In this document: positions 1 to 7,188 of the stretch, one piece after another
Numbering within the stretch: position 1 is the first letter of the stretch
Layout: each line of letters opens with the position of its first letter
DNA from: Clostridiaceae bacterium
Lineage (GTDB): Bacteria > Bacillota_A > Clostridia > Clostridiales > Clostridiaceae
DNA: 25,908 nucleotides
Reading direction: 5' to 3'
Assembly: GCA_029256485.1 (NCBI GenBank)
Contig: JAQSXU010000105.1
Coordinates: 1 to 25,908 of the forward strand
Notes under the pieces: generated by a model
The model's database searches: none
Seen by the model: the letters and a program-made list of their open reading frames with translations, nothing else
What the model was told of the DNA's origin: nothing
Translations under genes and position numbers: made by a program

Positions 1-26
1 ATCTGCATCACTTAATTCAATTTATA

Positions 27-56
27 TTGTGAAAAAAATACTTGAGCTATTATAAA
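27..56 (+). promoter_or_regulatory. Candidate sigma-A promoter for the PNPOx-fold gene
   Basis: TTGTGA at 27-32 and TATAAA at 51-56 are separated by 18 bases, about 35 bases before the start codon at 92. The spacing is right and the hexamers are reasonable, but AT-rich DNA gives such matches easily. Confidence 0.4.
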
Positions 57-91
57 TAAACGAAAAATAATGATTTTTGTGAGGTGTGGAA

Positions 92-559
92 ATGAATAAC
101 TATTTCAATGAGGCTACAGCGGTTATGAAAGAACTGTATGGAAAAGATACATCAATGTCTCTGGCCACAGTTAATGGAAACAAACCAAATATACGAGTTG
201 TAAATGCCTATTATAAGGAAAACACATTTTATATTACAACATATGCATTAACCAATAAAATGAGAGAAATTTTGAAAAATCCAAATGTTGCCCTGAACCA
301 TAATTTGCTTGTAGCACATGGCATTGGTGAAAATATAGGCAACCCACTTGAAGAATCAAATAGAGAACTACGAGAAGAATTAAGGCATGTGTTTGCTGTA
401 TTTTATGATAAGCATGTTGATGAGAAGGATAAAAACACTTGTATTTTAAAAGTCTCATTAAATGATGCACTTGTTTTTGCTCATGATTTCAAATATATCA
501 TTGATTTTAAAAGTCAAAGGGCAGAACGTGAAAATTGTATTGTTGATATTGTATTTTAA
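92..559 (+). CDS. Pyridoxamine 5'-phosphate oxidase-fold (FMN-binding split barrel) protein
   Basis: A 155-aa protein of the PNPOx-like split-barrel type. The N-terminal half has the usual layout: an MSLATVNGNKPNIRVVNAYY strand pair, then a FYITTYALTNKMREILKNPNVAL segment in which a Lys-rich helix follows the FMN phosphate region. Family members bind FMN, F420 or heme; the substrate cannot be told from sequence. The start is taken as ATG at 92 because GAGGTG (81-86) lies 5 bases upstream; an upstream GTG at 86 overlaps that ribosome binding site. The next gene follows 30 bases downstream and is probably co-transcribed. The C-terminal region (about residues 95-155) has no motif that I recognise. 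Confidence 0.8.
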   Translation: MNNYFNEATAVMKELYGKDTSMSLATVNGNKPNIRVVNAYYKENTFYITTYALTNKMREILKNPNVALNHNLLVAHGIGENIGNPLEESNRELREELRHVFAVFYDKHVDEKDKNTCILKVSLNDALVFAHDFKYIIDFKSQRAERENCIVDIVF

Positions 560-589
560 CAATTTAATTTCGTAAGGGGATGGGTATTG

Positions 590-778
590 ATGCTACTTTT
601 TAAAATTATTTTAAGCTTATTACTGCTTGTGGGAATAATTAATCCAAAATTGGAGTGGAAAATAGCAGAGGGGTGGAAGTTTAAAAATGTAGAACCAAGT
701 ACTGCTTATCTGATTATAACCAGGATAGCTTCTTTAATTACATTAATACTTATATGGATTTTAATTCCTAGTAAATAA
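590..778 (+). CDS. Small membrane protein, DUF6199-like
   Basis: A 62-aa protein with two hydrophobic segments (residues about 3-18 and 41-59) around a polar loop containing WKIAEGWKFKNVEPS. The WK..EGWK(F/Y)K..EPS..Y....R pattern followed by a C-terminal helix is what I recall for the DUF6199 family, small two-helix membrane proteins of unknown function; this assignment is from memory. ATG at 590 is preferred to TTG at 587; AAGGGGA at 574-580 is the ribosome binding site, with somewhat long spacing. It lies 30 bases after the PNPOx-fold gene, so the two probably form an operon. Confidence 0.65.
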   Translation: MLLFKIILSLLLLVGIINPKLEWKIAEGWKFKNVEPSTAYLIITRIASLITLILIWILIPSK

Positions 779-818
779 CCTATGAGTAAACAAATTAACA
801 ATGGGGGGAATGATTTTA

Positions 819-968
819 ATGGACATTGGACGAATTGTACAAGCTTTAATTATACCCGAAAAGAGTCATATTTTAGGTAATAATCAAGGCAATTCAGTAT
901 TATATTAATTATCAGAAGCTATGGAGAGGCTTAATTTTTTAGTGTATGAACTTAGTAAGAAAAGGTGA
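819..968 (+). pseudogene. Small ORF interrupted by one in-frame stop
   Basis: A strong ribosome binding site (GGGGGGA, 803-809) precedes ATG at 819. The frame reads 29 codons (MDIGRIVQALIIPEKSHILG...) to TAA at 906-908. The same frame then continues without a shift through LSEAMERLNFLVYELSKKR to TGA at 966-968. The second part reads as a plausible protein C-terminus, so the simplest view is a 49-codon gene broken by a nonsense mutation. A genuine 29-aa peptide is the alternative. I do not recognise the family. Confidence 0.4.
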
Positions 969-984
969 ATTGATGGAGGGCTTT

Positions 985-1248
985 ATGATTATGTTTTGGA
1001 ACCGCAAAGAAGTTTTTATGGGATATTCTTTGCATAAGCTGAGGGAAGTTCGGGACATCCTTTACGAAAATAAAATTAAGTATGATTACAGAATAGTTAA
1101 TCCAAAAGGACCATATCTTTTTAGTTCAAGAAGAGCCAGAATAGGTACCTATGGTGAAAAAAAAGAGTATTCGCCAACATATTATGTATATGTGCATAAG
1201 AATGATTATGAATATGCATATGAAGTATTGAAAAATGATATTAAGTAA
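985..1248 (+). CDS. Small unknown protein (weakly DUF2007-like C-terminus)
   Basis: An 87-aa soluble protein starting MIMFWNRKEVFMGYSLHKL. The start is set at ATG 985 because GGAGGG (975-980) is just upstream; ATG 991 is equally acceptable, and an in-frame start at 946 would lack a ribosome binding site. The order is helix (LHKLREVRDILYENKI), strand (KYDYRIVN), basic loop (SSRRARIG), strand (YYVYVHKND), helix (YEYAYEVLK). The YVYVHKND.EYAYEVL ending resembles the end of DUF2007 putative signal-transducing proteins, but the match is too weak to name it. Confidence 0.65.
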   Translation: MIMFWNRKEVFMGYSLHKLREVRDILYENKIKYDYRIVNPKGPYLFSSRRARIGTYGEKKEYSPTYYVYVHKNDYEYAYEVLKNDIK

Positions 1249-1686
1249 TTATGGTACGGAAGCTTTTAGGTTAAAATCTAAACTTTTAGATAACATATCT
1301 ATGTCCCCTTTAAAAGGAAAGCATAATAGTTTATCAGCATCTTCAAAAGCCATAAAAAATGGAGGATCATTTTCAGGGACTATTAAATAAACTTCTTTCA
1401 CAATGGTGTTTAAATATTTTCCATGTACTTCAACAGCAGGATCAAATGGTATTTTAACTGCATATCCATCATCTGTAAGAGGTTCAACTTTACCATAGAT
1501 ATCATTAATATTCATAATCCAACTTTTAGCCATATTATAGATTTCTGGATTTATCTGAACTACTTTTATTACTTTGTCTTGTTTTGGGTCGAAAATTTCA
1601 GCATATTTAAAATCATCAGCATAAATAACTGTTGAATTTAAAGTCATAATAAATAAAAAAACAGCTGCAATAATTTTTTTAATCAT
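1249..1686 (-). CDS. Exported protein of unknown function
   Basis: A 145-aa protein with a clear Sec signal peptide: MIKK, a hydrophobic core (IIAAVFLFIMTLNSTVIYA) and an AxA-like cleavage region near VIYADD. The mature part, about 120 residues, is acidic and contains VIKVVQINPEIYNMAKSWI and EVYLIVPENDPPFFMAFE; no domain is recognised. The start is ATG at 1686 with AGGTGA (1692-1697) upstream; a GTG at 1695 overlaps that site. Its stop abuts the stop of the plus-strand gene ending at 1248, so the two converge with no spacer and no visible terminator. Confidence 0.75.
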   Translation of the reverse strand: MIKKIIAAVFLFIMTLNSTVIYADDFKYAEIFDPKQDKVIKVVQINPEIYNMAKSWIMNINDIYGKVEPLTDDGYAVKIPFDPAVEVHGKYLNTIVKEVYLIVPENDPPFFMAFEDADKLLCFPFKGDIDMLSKSLDFNLKASVP

Positions 1687-1753
1687 AAATATCACCTATT
1701 TATTAGTATGTCCAAAGACGTGTATAATTATTATAAATATGGGGATTCATGTT

Positions 1754-1786
1754 ATGAAAACAGCAAAAGAAGTATCAAATATTTAA
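1754..1786 (+). pseudogene. Ten-codon ORF resembling the start of a MerR-type regulator
   Basis: ATG at 1754, after GGGGATT, encodes MKTAKEVSNI and then TAA. That decapeptide looks like the first residues of MerR-family proteins (typically MKTVKEVSxLTGVS...), but no downstream remnant is visible. It may be a decayed fragment or chance. Confidence 0.15.
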
Positions 1787-1861
1787 TATAACATAGTGCA
1801 GCTCATAAAAATCACAGTAAAACTTAAGAAGTTAAAACAAATAACTATTGAAACAATTTAT

Positions 1862-1890
1862 ATTAAATGATAATATTTAACTGTTATAAT
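1862..1890 (+). promoter_or_regulatory. Extended -10 promoter driving the c-di-GMP riboswitch
   Basis: TATAAT at 1885-1890 is preceded by TG one base upstream (1882-1883), giving a full extended -10 element; ATTAAA at 1862-1867 is a poor -35 with 17-base spacing. Transcription would begin near 1897, a few bases before the aptamer, which supports the call. Confidence 0.65.
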
Positions 1891-1902
1891 TTACATTGGT
1901 TT

Positions 1903-1986
1903 GAAATATAAGGGGAACTGTGAAGTACATATTTAAATTGGGCATCTTATATGTATTGAGTTTATGATGCAACCCACCCTATATTC
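1903..1986 (+). promoter_or_regulatory. c-di-GMP-II riboswitch aptamer
   Basis: The core TTTAAATTGGGCA (1932-1944) and the later GATGCAACC-ACC (1966-1979) match the class II cyclic-di-GMP aptamer as I recall it from Clostridium acetobutylicum. Structure supports this. GCATC (1942-1946) pairs with GATGC (1966-1970), where the remembered reference has GCACU/AGUGC. TACATAT (1926-1932) pairs perfectly with ATATGTA (1949-1955), where the reference has AAUGGGU/ACUCAUU. Both are compensated changes. P1 is formed by ATATAAGGG (about 1905-1913) with CCCTATAT (1978-1985). The 3' strand of P1 is also the 5' strand of the terminator at 1977-2007, so ligand binding should block termination (ON switch). 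It leads into the receiver-CheC-GGDEF operon. Confidence 0.92.
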
Positions 1987-2017
1987 ATAATTTTTATGAA
2001 TATAGGGTTTTTATTTT
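1977..2017 (+). terminator. Intrinsic terminator, expression platform of the riboswitch
   Basis: CCCTATATTCATAA (1977-1990) pairs perfectly with TTATGAATATAGGG (1994-2007) around a TTT loop, followed by TTTTTATTTT. The first bases of the left arm are shared with the aptamer P1 stem, so the two structures are mutually exclusive. Confidence 0.9.
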
Positions 2018-2064
2018 ATAATGGATGAATTATTTCATAACTAAGCGCAGGAGGTATGTACAAA

Positions 2065-2439
2065 GTGAATATTTTAATTATTGACGATTCTACTTTTTCT
2101 CAAAAAATTCTAGGCAACTTGATTGTAAAATATTTAGAAGATGTAAGCACTTATTTTGCAAAAGATGGACAAGAAGGATTAGAGAAATACAAAAGTATTA
2201 AACCAGATTATGCATTTGTGGATTTGCTAATGCCTAAGTTAAATGGAGAAGAATTAATAAAGCTAATAAATGAATATGATCCTTATGCAAAAATTATTGT
2301 AGTTTCTGCAGATGTTCAAAAAAGCATAAAGGAAGAAATAGATTCATTTGGGGTAATGGACTTTATAAACAAGCCGTTTACTGAAGATAAAGCAAAATCT
2401 ATTTGTGAGATAATAAGGAATGATCAAAATGAAGAGTAA
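2065..2439 (+). CDS. CheY-like single-domain response regulator
   Basis: A 125-aa stand-alone receiver domain. Key residues are all present: acidic pair D7-D8 (LIIDDS), phospho-acceptor D53 (AFVDLLMPKLNG), S81 in the Thr/Ser position (IVVSAD) and K103 (FINKPF). There is no output domain. The start is set at GTG 2065 because AGGAGG (2049-2054) lies 10 bases upstream; an in-frame ATG at 2056 directly abuts that site. It is the first gene after the c-di-GMP riboswitch and overlaps the CheC gene by 11 bases, so the products are probably made in fixed ratio. The neighbour CheC is a likely phosphatase for this receiver. The partner kinase is not nearby; the orphan kinase at 9216 is one candidate. 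Confidence 0.9.
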   Translation: MNILIIDDSTFSQKILGNLIVKYLEDVSTYFAKDGQEGLEKYKSIKPDYAFVDLLMPKLNGEELIKLINEYDPYAKIIVVSADVQKSIKEEIDSFGVMDFINKPFTEDKAKSICEIIRNDQNEE

Positions 2440-3064
2440 TTTAGAAAGAGAAGATATATTAAAAGAGTTATTTAATATAAGTGTAGGTAAATCAGCAAGT
2501 GTACTGTCTGAAATAATTAATAAAAAAATATTATTAAATGTACCAAATTTAAAAATCATAGATTTAAATGAAAAAATAATATCAACAGATAATTATCTTC
2601 CACAAGTATTGCAGGGAACTATTATGGTATCCTCTATTGCATTTAAAGATGTGCTAAGAGGGAAGGCAAGCTTAATATTTCCAGCAGATAAAATGAGAAC
2701 ATTTATTAATCTGTGCTTAAATGAAATTGATGAAAATCAATTAAATGATATGAACTTTACAGATACAGATTTTGATATTATAAAGGAAATAGGAAATATA
2801 ATATTAAATTCAGTTATTGGAGAAATAGGAAATTATCTAAAAATAAAATTAAGTTATACTTTACCGGAAGTAAAGGTGTTTAATAAAGCAGATTTTGAAA
2901 AAAATATAATTAATAAAGAGTATACTCATATTTTAATGCTGTATATAACCTTTAGAATAGACAATTCAGAAATCGCTGGGGCTATAATAATTAATCTTAC
3001 TTTAAGTTCATTAAGTGAATTATTGAATAAAGTAGAAATGATAGAAGATGGTTTTAATGAATAG
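2429..3064 (+). CDS. CheC-family CheY-P phosphatase
   Basis: A 211-aa CheC-type protein with a pseudo-duplicated fold. Both phosphatase centres are visible: E13-x-x-N16 in KELFNISVGKSASVLSEI and E120-x-x-N123 in KEIGNIILNSVIGEIGNYL. Family members use these Glu/Asn pairs to hydrolyse phospho-aspartate on CheY-like receivers. ATG 2429 is chosen because AAGGA (2415-2419) sits 9 bases upstream; ATG 2420 is adjacent to that site. It overlaps the receiver gene by 11 bases and the next gene by 8 bases. The obvious substrate is the receiver encoded just before it. Divergence from chemotaxis CheC and the absence of other che genes suggest a non-chemotaxis role. Confidence 0.88.
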   Translation: MKSNLEREDILKELFNISVGKSASVLSEIINKKILLNVPNLKIIDLNEKIISTDNYLPQVLQGTIMVSSIAFKDVLRGKASLIFPADKMRTFINLCLNEIDENQLNDMNFTDTDFDIIKEIGNIILNSVIGEIGNYLKIKLSYTLPEVKVFNKADFEKNIINKEYTHILMLYITFRIDNSEIAGAIIINLTLSSLSELLNKVEMIEDGFNE

Positions 3065-3992
3065 AATTTTATATGATATATTTAATAATATAAATGAAGG
3101 AATAATAATATTAGATTCTAATTTGAATATTTTATTTTGGAATAGTCATATGAAACTTTTGACTCATATTAATTATGAACAGGCAATAAATAAATCTATA
3201 TATGATGTTATTCCAAATCTAAATAAAGGTTATTTCAATGAGACAATGAATAGCGTACTCAATGATGGAAGAAAGATGTTTTTTTCAGCAGCTATGCACA
3301 GAGATTTACTAAGCAATAATAAAAATTTAAATTTAAAAATAAGCAGAATAGAAAAGGAAAATTTAAATTTTATACTTATTGAATTTATTGACGTGACAAA
3401 TCAATTCTCACGTATTCAGCAGTTAAAAAAATATGTTAATGAATTGTATGTTTTAAATAAAGAATTAGAAGAAAAAGAAAGAACCATTAATAAATTAGCT
3501 TATTATGATGGACTAACAGGTTTAGCAAATAGAATGTTGTTTCATAAAATTGTAAATAAATTTTGTATAAATGCTAAAAGAAGTAATAGTCTTTTGGGGC
3601 TGATGTTTATTGATGTTGATAAATTCAAAGATATAAATGATACATATGGACATAAAAAAGGTGACGAGGTTATTGCTTATGTGGCTAAAATATTAAAAGA
3701 ATGTACTAGAGAAGGAGATGTTGTTGCTAGATTTGGGGGAGATGAATTTTTAATATTACTGCCGTTTATAAAGAGTTATCATGACTGCAAAGCTGTAGCC
3801 TCAAGAATTACAGATAGGAATAAAGTTTTACTGTGCGGCAACAATGAAATAAAAATATCATTAAGTATAGGTGTCAGCATACTGCCCAATGACGGCAAGA
3901 ATATAGATGATCTAATCTTAGAAGCAGATAGAGCAATGTATAACGCTAAAAATCAGGGAGGAAATGGATACTATTTTTCTTCACAATATTGA
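3057..3992 (+). CDS. PAS-GGDEF diguanylate cyclase
   Basis: A 311-aa cytoplasmic protein. An N-terminal PAS domain (residues about 5-115: IILDSNLNILFWNSHMKLLT ... LIEFIDVTNQ) is followed by a coiled-coil linker (about 118-147) and a GGDEF domain (about 148-310). The GGDEF active site is intact (RFGGDEF, 227-231), with upstream metal/substrate residues in FIDVDKFKDINDTYGH. The inhibitory RxxD site is present five residues before (R218-E-G-D221), so product inhibition is expected. The gene is translationally coupled: ATG 3057 lies inside the end of the CheC gene. There are no membrane segments. It makes c-di-GMP, the ligand of the riboswitch that leads its own operon. No terminator is apparent after the gene. 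Confidence 0.93.
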   Translation: MNRILYDIFNNINEGIIILDSNLNILFWNSHMKLLTHINYEQAINKSIYDVIPNLNKGYFNETMNSVLNDGRKMFFSAAMHRDLLSNNKNLNLKISRIEKENLNFILIEFIDVTNQFSRIQQLKKYVNELYVLNKELEEKERTINKLAYYDGLTGLANRMLFHKIVNKFCINAKRSNSLLGLMFIDVDKFKDINDTYGHKKGDEVIAYVAKILKECTREGDVVARFGGDEFLILLPFIKSYHDCKAVASRITDRNKVLLCGNNEIKISLSIGVSILPNDGKNIDDLILEADRAMYNAKNQGGNGYYFSSQY

Positions 3993-4094
3993 TTTTTTCT
4001 AAAGAAACTAGTAAGTATAAGTTTAATAAATTTTTAAAATATGTTGAAATCTACATAAAATCTACACAACTTTTTGATAAACTGTAAAAAACAA

Positions 4095-4391
4095 ATGAAT
4101 GAGTTGAAAAATTATTAAAGCCATGATAAGAAATAGTAGCATAAAGTAAGCTGACAGAGATAAATTCCCATAGGCTGAAAGGGATTTTCGGTATAATTTA
4201 TGTGAATGCATCTTTGAGCACTGTGTTGAAATATAGTAGACCACAGCGGATACGCCCGATATAAGCGTTATGGTATGATTGTACCAGATAATAAGAGATG
4301 TCAAGTATAAACATTTCCCCTTTATATTTGACAATTAGAGTGGAACCGCGGAATTTACTTCTGCCTCTAAAATTAGAGGCAGAAGTTTTTT
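4095..4391 (+). promoter_or_regulatory. T-box leader, specifier UGC (cysteine)
   Basis: The T-box sequence TGGAACCGCGG is at 4341-4351, directly before the terminator hairpin. Upstream lies a long Stem I region with an AGAGA element (about 4155) and, in the usual specifier-loop context GAA-xxx-A, the triplet TGC at 4207-4209, a cysteine codon. Uncharged tRNA-Cys would therefore favour antitermination. This fits the downstream trans-sulfuration enzyme and importer. The 5' boundary is approximate. Confidence 0.92.
4357..4391 (+). terminator. T-box terminator hairpin
   Basis: ACTTCTGCCTCTA (4357-4369) pairs with TAGAGGCAGAAGT (4374-4386) around AAAT, followed by a run of T. It immediately follows the T-box sequence, as expected for transcription attenuation. 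Confidence 0.93.
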
Positions 4392-4489
4392 GCGTTAAAA
4401 AAATTCTCCTGAAAAGATGTTTTTAATTTAGACCTTTAAGTATTTAATAAAATTCAACTTATATCAATTTAGAAATAAGGAGGAAGAAA

Positions 4490-5626
4490 ATGAAGATTGA
4501 ATCATTGTTAATTCATGGCGGAGTAGATGGTGATGAACATACAGGTGCAGTAAATGTACCTATTTATCAGACATCCACATATAAACAGCCAAAGTTTGGT
4601 TTAAATAAGGGTTATGAGTATTCAAGAACAGGAAACCCAACAAGAGAGGCATTAGAAAAGCTTATTTCAGATCTGGAGGGAGGATATAAAGGCTATGCCT
4701 TTGCATCAGGAATGGCAGCTATTACTGCAGTTTTATCCCTTTTTAAGTCAGGAGATAAAATAATAATATCAAATAATGTGTATGGCGGTACTTTTAGAGT
4801 ACTGGATAAAGTATTCAATAATTTTGGTATAGAGTATAAGATAGTTGACACATCAAACCTTGAGGAAATAGAAAAAGGCATTGATGAAAATGTAAAGGCA
4901 GTATATATTGAAACCCCCACAAATCCACTTATGGATATTACAGATATAGAAGCTGCAGCAAAGATAGCAAAACAGAAAAATATATTAACCATTGTTGATA
5001 ATACTTTTATGACACCATATTTACAGAGGCCTCTTAGTTTAGGAGCAGATATTGTAATTCACAGTGCCACAAAGTATTTAGGCGGTCATAGTGATGTGGT
5101 GGCTGGAATTGTGGTAGTTAATAATGAGGAACTGGCAAACAGACTGCATTTCATACAAAATTCTACTGGAGGAGTGCTGGGACCATTTGATTCATTTTTA
5201 CTTATTAAAGGTATAAAAACTCTTGCAGTAAGAATGGACAGACATAATGATAATGCAAAAGTTATAGCAGAATTCTTAAAAAATAGAAAAGAGATAGAGA
5301 TGGTATATTACCCAGGTTTTGAAGATCATCCGGGATATGCTGTGCAGACAAAACAGGCAAAAGGCTATGGCGGTATTATTTCTTTTGTAATTAAAAAGGA
5401 TTACGATTATAAAAAGTTTTTAGAAAGCCTTGAACTTATCACCTTTGGTGAAAGTCTTGGAGGAGTAGAATCCCTAATTTGTCATCCTGCATCCATGACA
5501 CATGCATCAATTCCCTATGACATAAGACAAAAGGTAGGAATTGTAGATAATTTAATTAGACTATCAGTGGGAATTGAATCTGCAGAAGATTTAATAGAAG
5601 ATTTATCAAAAGCATTATCAAAGTAA
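4490..5626 (+). CDS. Trans-sulfuration PLP enzyme (cystathionine gamma-lyase / homocysteine lyase type)
   Basis: A 378-aa fold-type I PLP enzyme of the Cys/Met metabolism family, of full usual length. Visible motifs: YEYSRTGNPTREALE (residues 42-56), the PLP phosphate-binding FASGMAAI (71-78), ETPTNPLMDI (141-150), the cofactor-binding D170 (IVDNTF), the Schiff-base lysine K195 in HSATKYLGGHSD, and SLGGVESLICHPASMTH near the C-terminus. The last motif is typical of gamma-lyases and synthases, so lyase and synthase activities cannot be separated by eye. The cysteine T-box and the cystine-type importer downstream favour cysteine supply from homocysteine/cystathionine (MccB-like). AAGGAGGA precedes ATG 4490. 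It is the first gene of a four-gene operon. Confidence 0.9.
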   Translation: MKIESLLIHGGVDGDEHTGAVNVPIYQTSTYKQPKFGLNKGYEYSRTGNPTREALEKLISDLEGGYKGYAFASGMAAITAVLSLFKSGDKIIISNNVYGGTFRVLDKVFNNFGIEYKIVDTSNLEEIEKGIDENVKAVYIETPTNPLMDITDIEAAAKIAKQKNILTIVDNTFMTPYLQRPLSLGADIVIHSATKYLGGHSDVVAGIVVVNNEELANRLHFIQNSTGGVLGPFDSFLLIKGIKTLAVRMDRHNDNAKVIAEFLKNRKEIEMVYYPGFEDHPGYAVQTKQAKGYGGIISFVIKKDYDYKKFLESLELITFGESLGGVESLICHPASMTHASIPYDIRQKVGIVDNLIRLSVGIESAEDLIEDLSKALSK

Positions 5627-5675
5627 AAACTTATTTAAATTAAAGTAATATTTATAAAAAGGAAGGTTGAAAAAT

Positions 5676-6497
5676 ATGAAGAAGAGAAAAATGTCTTTAT
5701 TAATCAGCGGAGTATTAAGTTTAAGCATTCTCCTTACAGCATGCGGTGCAGGCAATAGCAAGCAGGCAGGCACAGAATCAAGTAAGGCAGGTAATAATTT
5801 GTTATCTCAAATAAAAAGTTCAGGCAAAATACGTATTGGTACAGAAGGTACCTATGCACCATTTACATTCCACGACAGTACAGGAAAGCTTACAGGATTT
5901 GATGTTGATATAGCCGAAGAAGTAGCCAAGCGTTTAGGAGTTAAAGCTGAATTTGTGGAAACAAAATGGGATGGCATGTTCGCAGGTCTTGATGCCAAGA
6001 GATTTGATGCTGTAGTAAATGAAGTTTCAATAAAACCCGACAGACAGGCAAAATATGATTTTTCTGATTCTTATATTGTATCAAGGGCAGTTCTTATAGT
6101 AAGAGATGATAATAAGGACATTACTAAATTTGAGGACTTAAAAGGAAAGAAATCTGGTCAGTCATTGACAAGTAACCTGGCTGACATTGCTAAATCAAAT
6201 GGAGCTAACATTGTGCAAGTTGATGGATTTAACCAGGCTATAGATTTATTAACATCAAAGAGAATAGATGCTACTGTAAATGACAGTTTATCTTTCTTGG
6301 ACTTAAAGAAACAAAAGCCTGATACACCTATAAAAATTGTTGCACAGCAGGACAAAGCAGGACAAAGTGCAATTTTATTTAACAAGGGCAATAAAGAATT
6401 GGTTGACGCTGTGAATAAGGCACTTGCTGATATGAAATCTGACGGAACTTATTTAAAAATATCAAATAAGTGGTTCGGTACAGATGTGTCAAAATAG
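5676..6497 (+). CDS. Cystine/amino-acid ABC transporter substrate-binding lipoprotein
   Basis: A 273-aa family 3 solute-binding protein. It has a lipoprotein signal (MKKRKMS, hydrophobic core, LLTAC with C23 as the lipidated residue), a low-complexity linker, then the family signature: IRIGTEGTYAPFTFHDSTG, LTGFDVDIAEEVAKRLG, WDGMFAGLDAKRFDAVVNEVSI and a C-terminal YLKISNKWFG. It delivers ligand to the permease/ATPase pair encoded next; the cysteine T-box suggests L-cystine. ATG 5676 follows AAGGAAGG (5659-5666) at 9 bases; a TTG at 5667 abuts that site. It begins 49 bases after the PLP enzyme with no terminator between. Confidence 0.92.
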   Translation: MKKRKMSLLISGVLSLSILLTACGAGNSKQAGTESSKAGNNLLSQIKSSGKIRIGTEGTYAPFTFHDSTGKLTGFDVDIAEEVAKRLGVKAEFVETKWDGMFAGLDAKRFDAVVNEVSIKPDRQAKYDFSDSYIVSRAVLIVRDDNKDITKFEDLKGKKSGQSLTSNLADIAKSNGANIVQVDGFNQAIDLLTSKRIDATVNDSLSFLDLKKQKPDTPIKIVAQQDKAGQSAILFNKGNKELVDAVNKALADMKSDGTYLKISNKWFGTDVSK

Positions 6498-6509
6498 AAA
6501 GGTGATAAT

Positions 6510-7175
6510 ATGTATTTTGATGACAGAACTACACGAATAATTCATATATTATTACTTAAGGCAGGTTTGGAATTTACAATTCCACTTACTCTTGTGTCCT
6601 TTGCTTTGGGTTTGATACTTGCACTGATTACAGCATTAATACGTATATCAAACTTTAAACCGCTTATAGCATTAGCTAAATTTTATGTGTGGATTATCAG
6701 AGGAACACCATTGTTAGTTCAATTATTTATTATATTTTATGGACTGCCGGCTGCAGGCATAACTTTAGATCCTCTTGTTGCTGCAGTTATTGGGTTTACT
6801 TTAAGCGTTGGTGCATATAATTCAGAGGTTATAAGAGCTGCAATTTTGTCTATTCCAAAAGGGCAGTGGGAAGCAGCATTTTCATTGGGGATGACAAAAA
6901 GTCAGGCGTTAAGGCGCATTATTTTACCTCAGGCGGAAAGGGTGTCCATACCGCCATTATCAAACTCTTTTATAAGCCTTGTTAAGGATACCTCTCTGGC
7001 TGCTACCATAACAGTAACTGAAATGTTTCAGGTGGCTCAGAGAATAACTGCATCAACCTATGAGCCCCTTTGGATGTATATTGAGGCAGCATTTATCTAT
7101 CTATTGTTTTGTTCAGTATTATCCATAGTTCAAAACAGACTGGAAAAAAGTCTGGAAAGGTATGTAAGCAGGTAA
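6510..7175 (+). CDS. Amino-acid (cystine) ABC transporter permease
   Basis: A 221-aa HisM/GlnP-type permease. There are about five hydrophobic segments (residues about 17-43, 50-72, 84-100 and two near the C-terminus). The cytoplasmic EAA loop that contacts the ATPase is clear: [22 protein letters not shown], followed by [35 protein letters not shown] is the other family hallmark. AAAGGTGA lies a few bases before ATG 6510. The gene starts 12 bases after the substrate-binding gene and ends 13 bases before the ATPase gene. Only one permease is encoded, so a homodimer is likely. Substrate is inferred from context. Confidence 0.92.
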   Translation: MYFDDRTTRIIHILLLKAGLEFTIPLTLVSFALGLILALITALIRISNFKPLIALAKFYVWIIRGTPLLVQLFIIFYGLPAAGITLDPLVAAVIGFTLSVGAYNSEVIRAAILSIPKGQWEAAFSLGMTKSQALRRIILPQAERVSIPPLSNSFISLVKDTSLAATITVTEMFQVAQRITASTYEPLWMYIEAAFIYLLFCSVLSIVQNRLEKSLERYVSR

Positions 7176-7188
7176 TGGAGGTAGCTTG

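Noticed and set aside
4062..4334. Open frame on the minus strand across the leader of the PLP-enzyme operon
   Set aside because: It lies entirely within the T-box RNA, has no ribosome binding site, and its product resembles no protein family.
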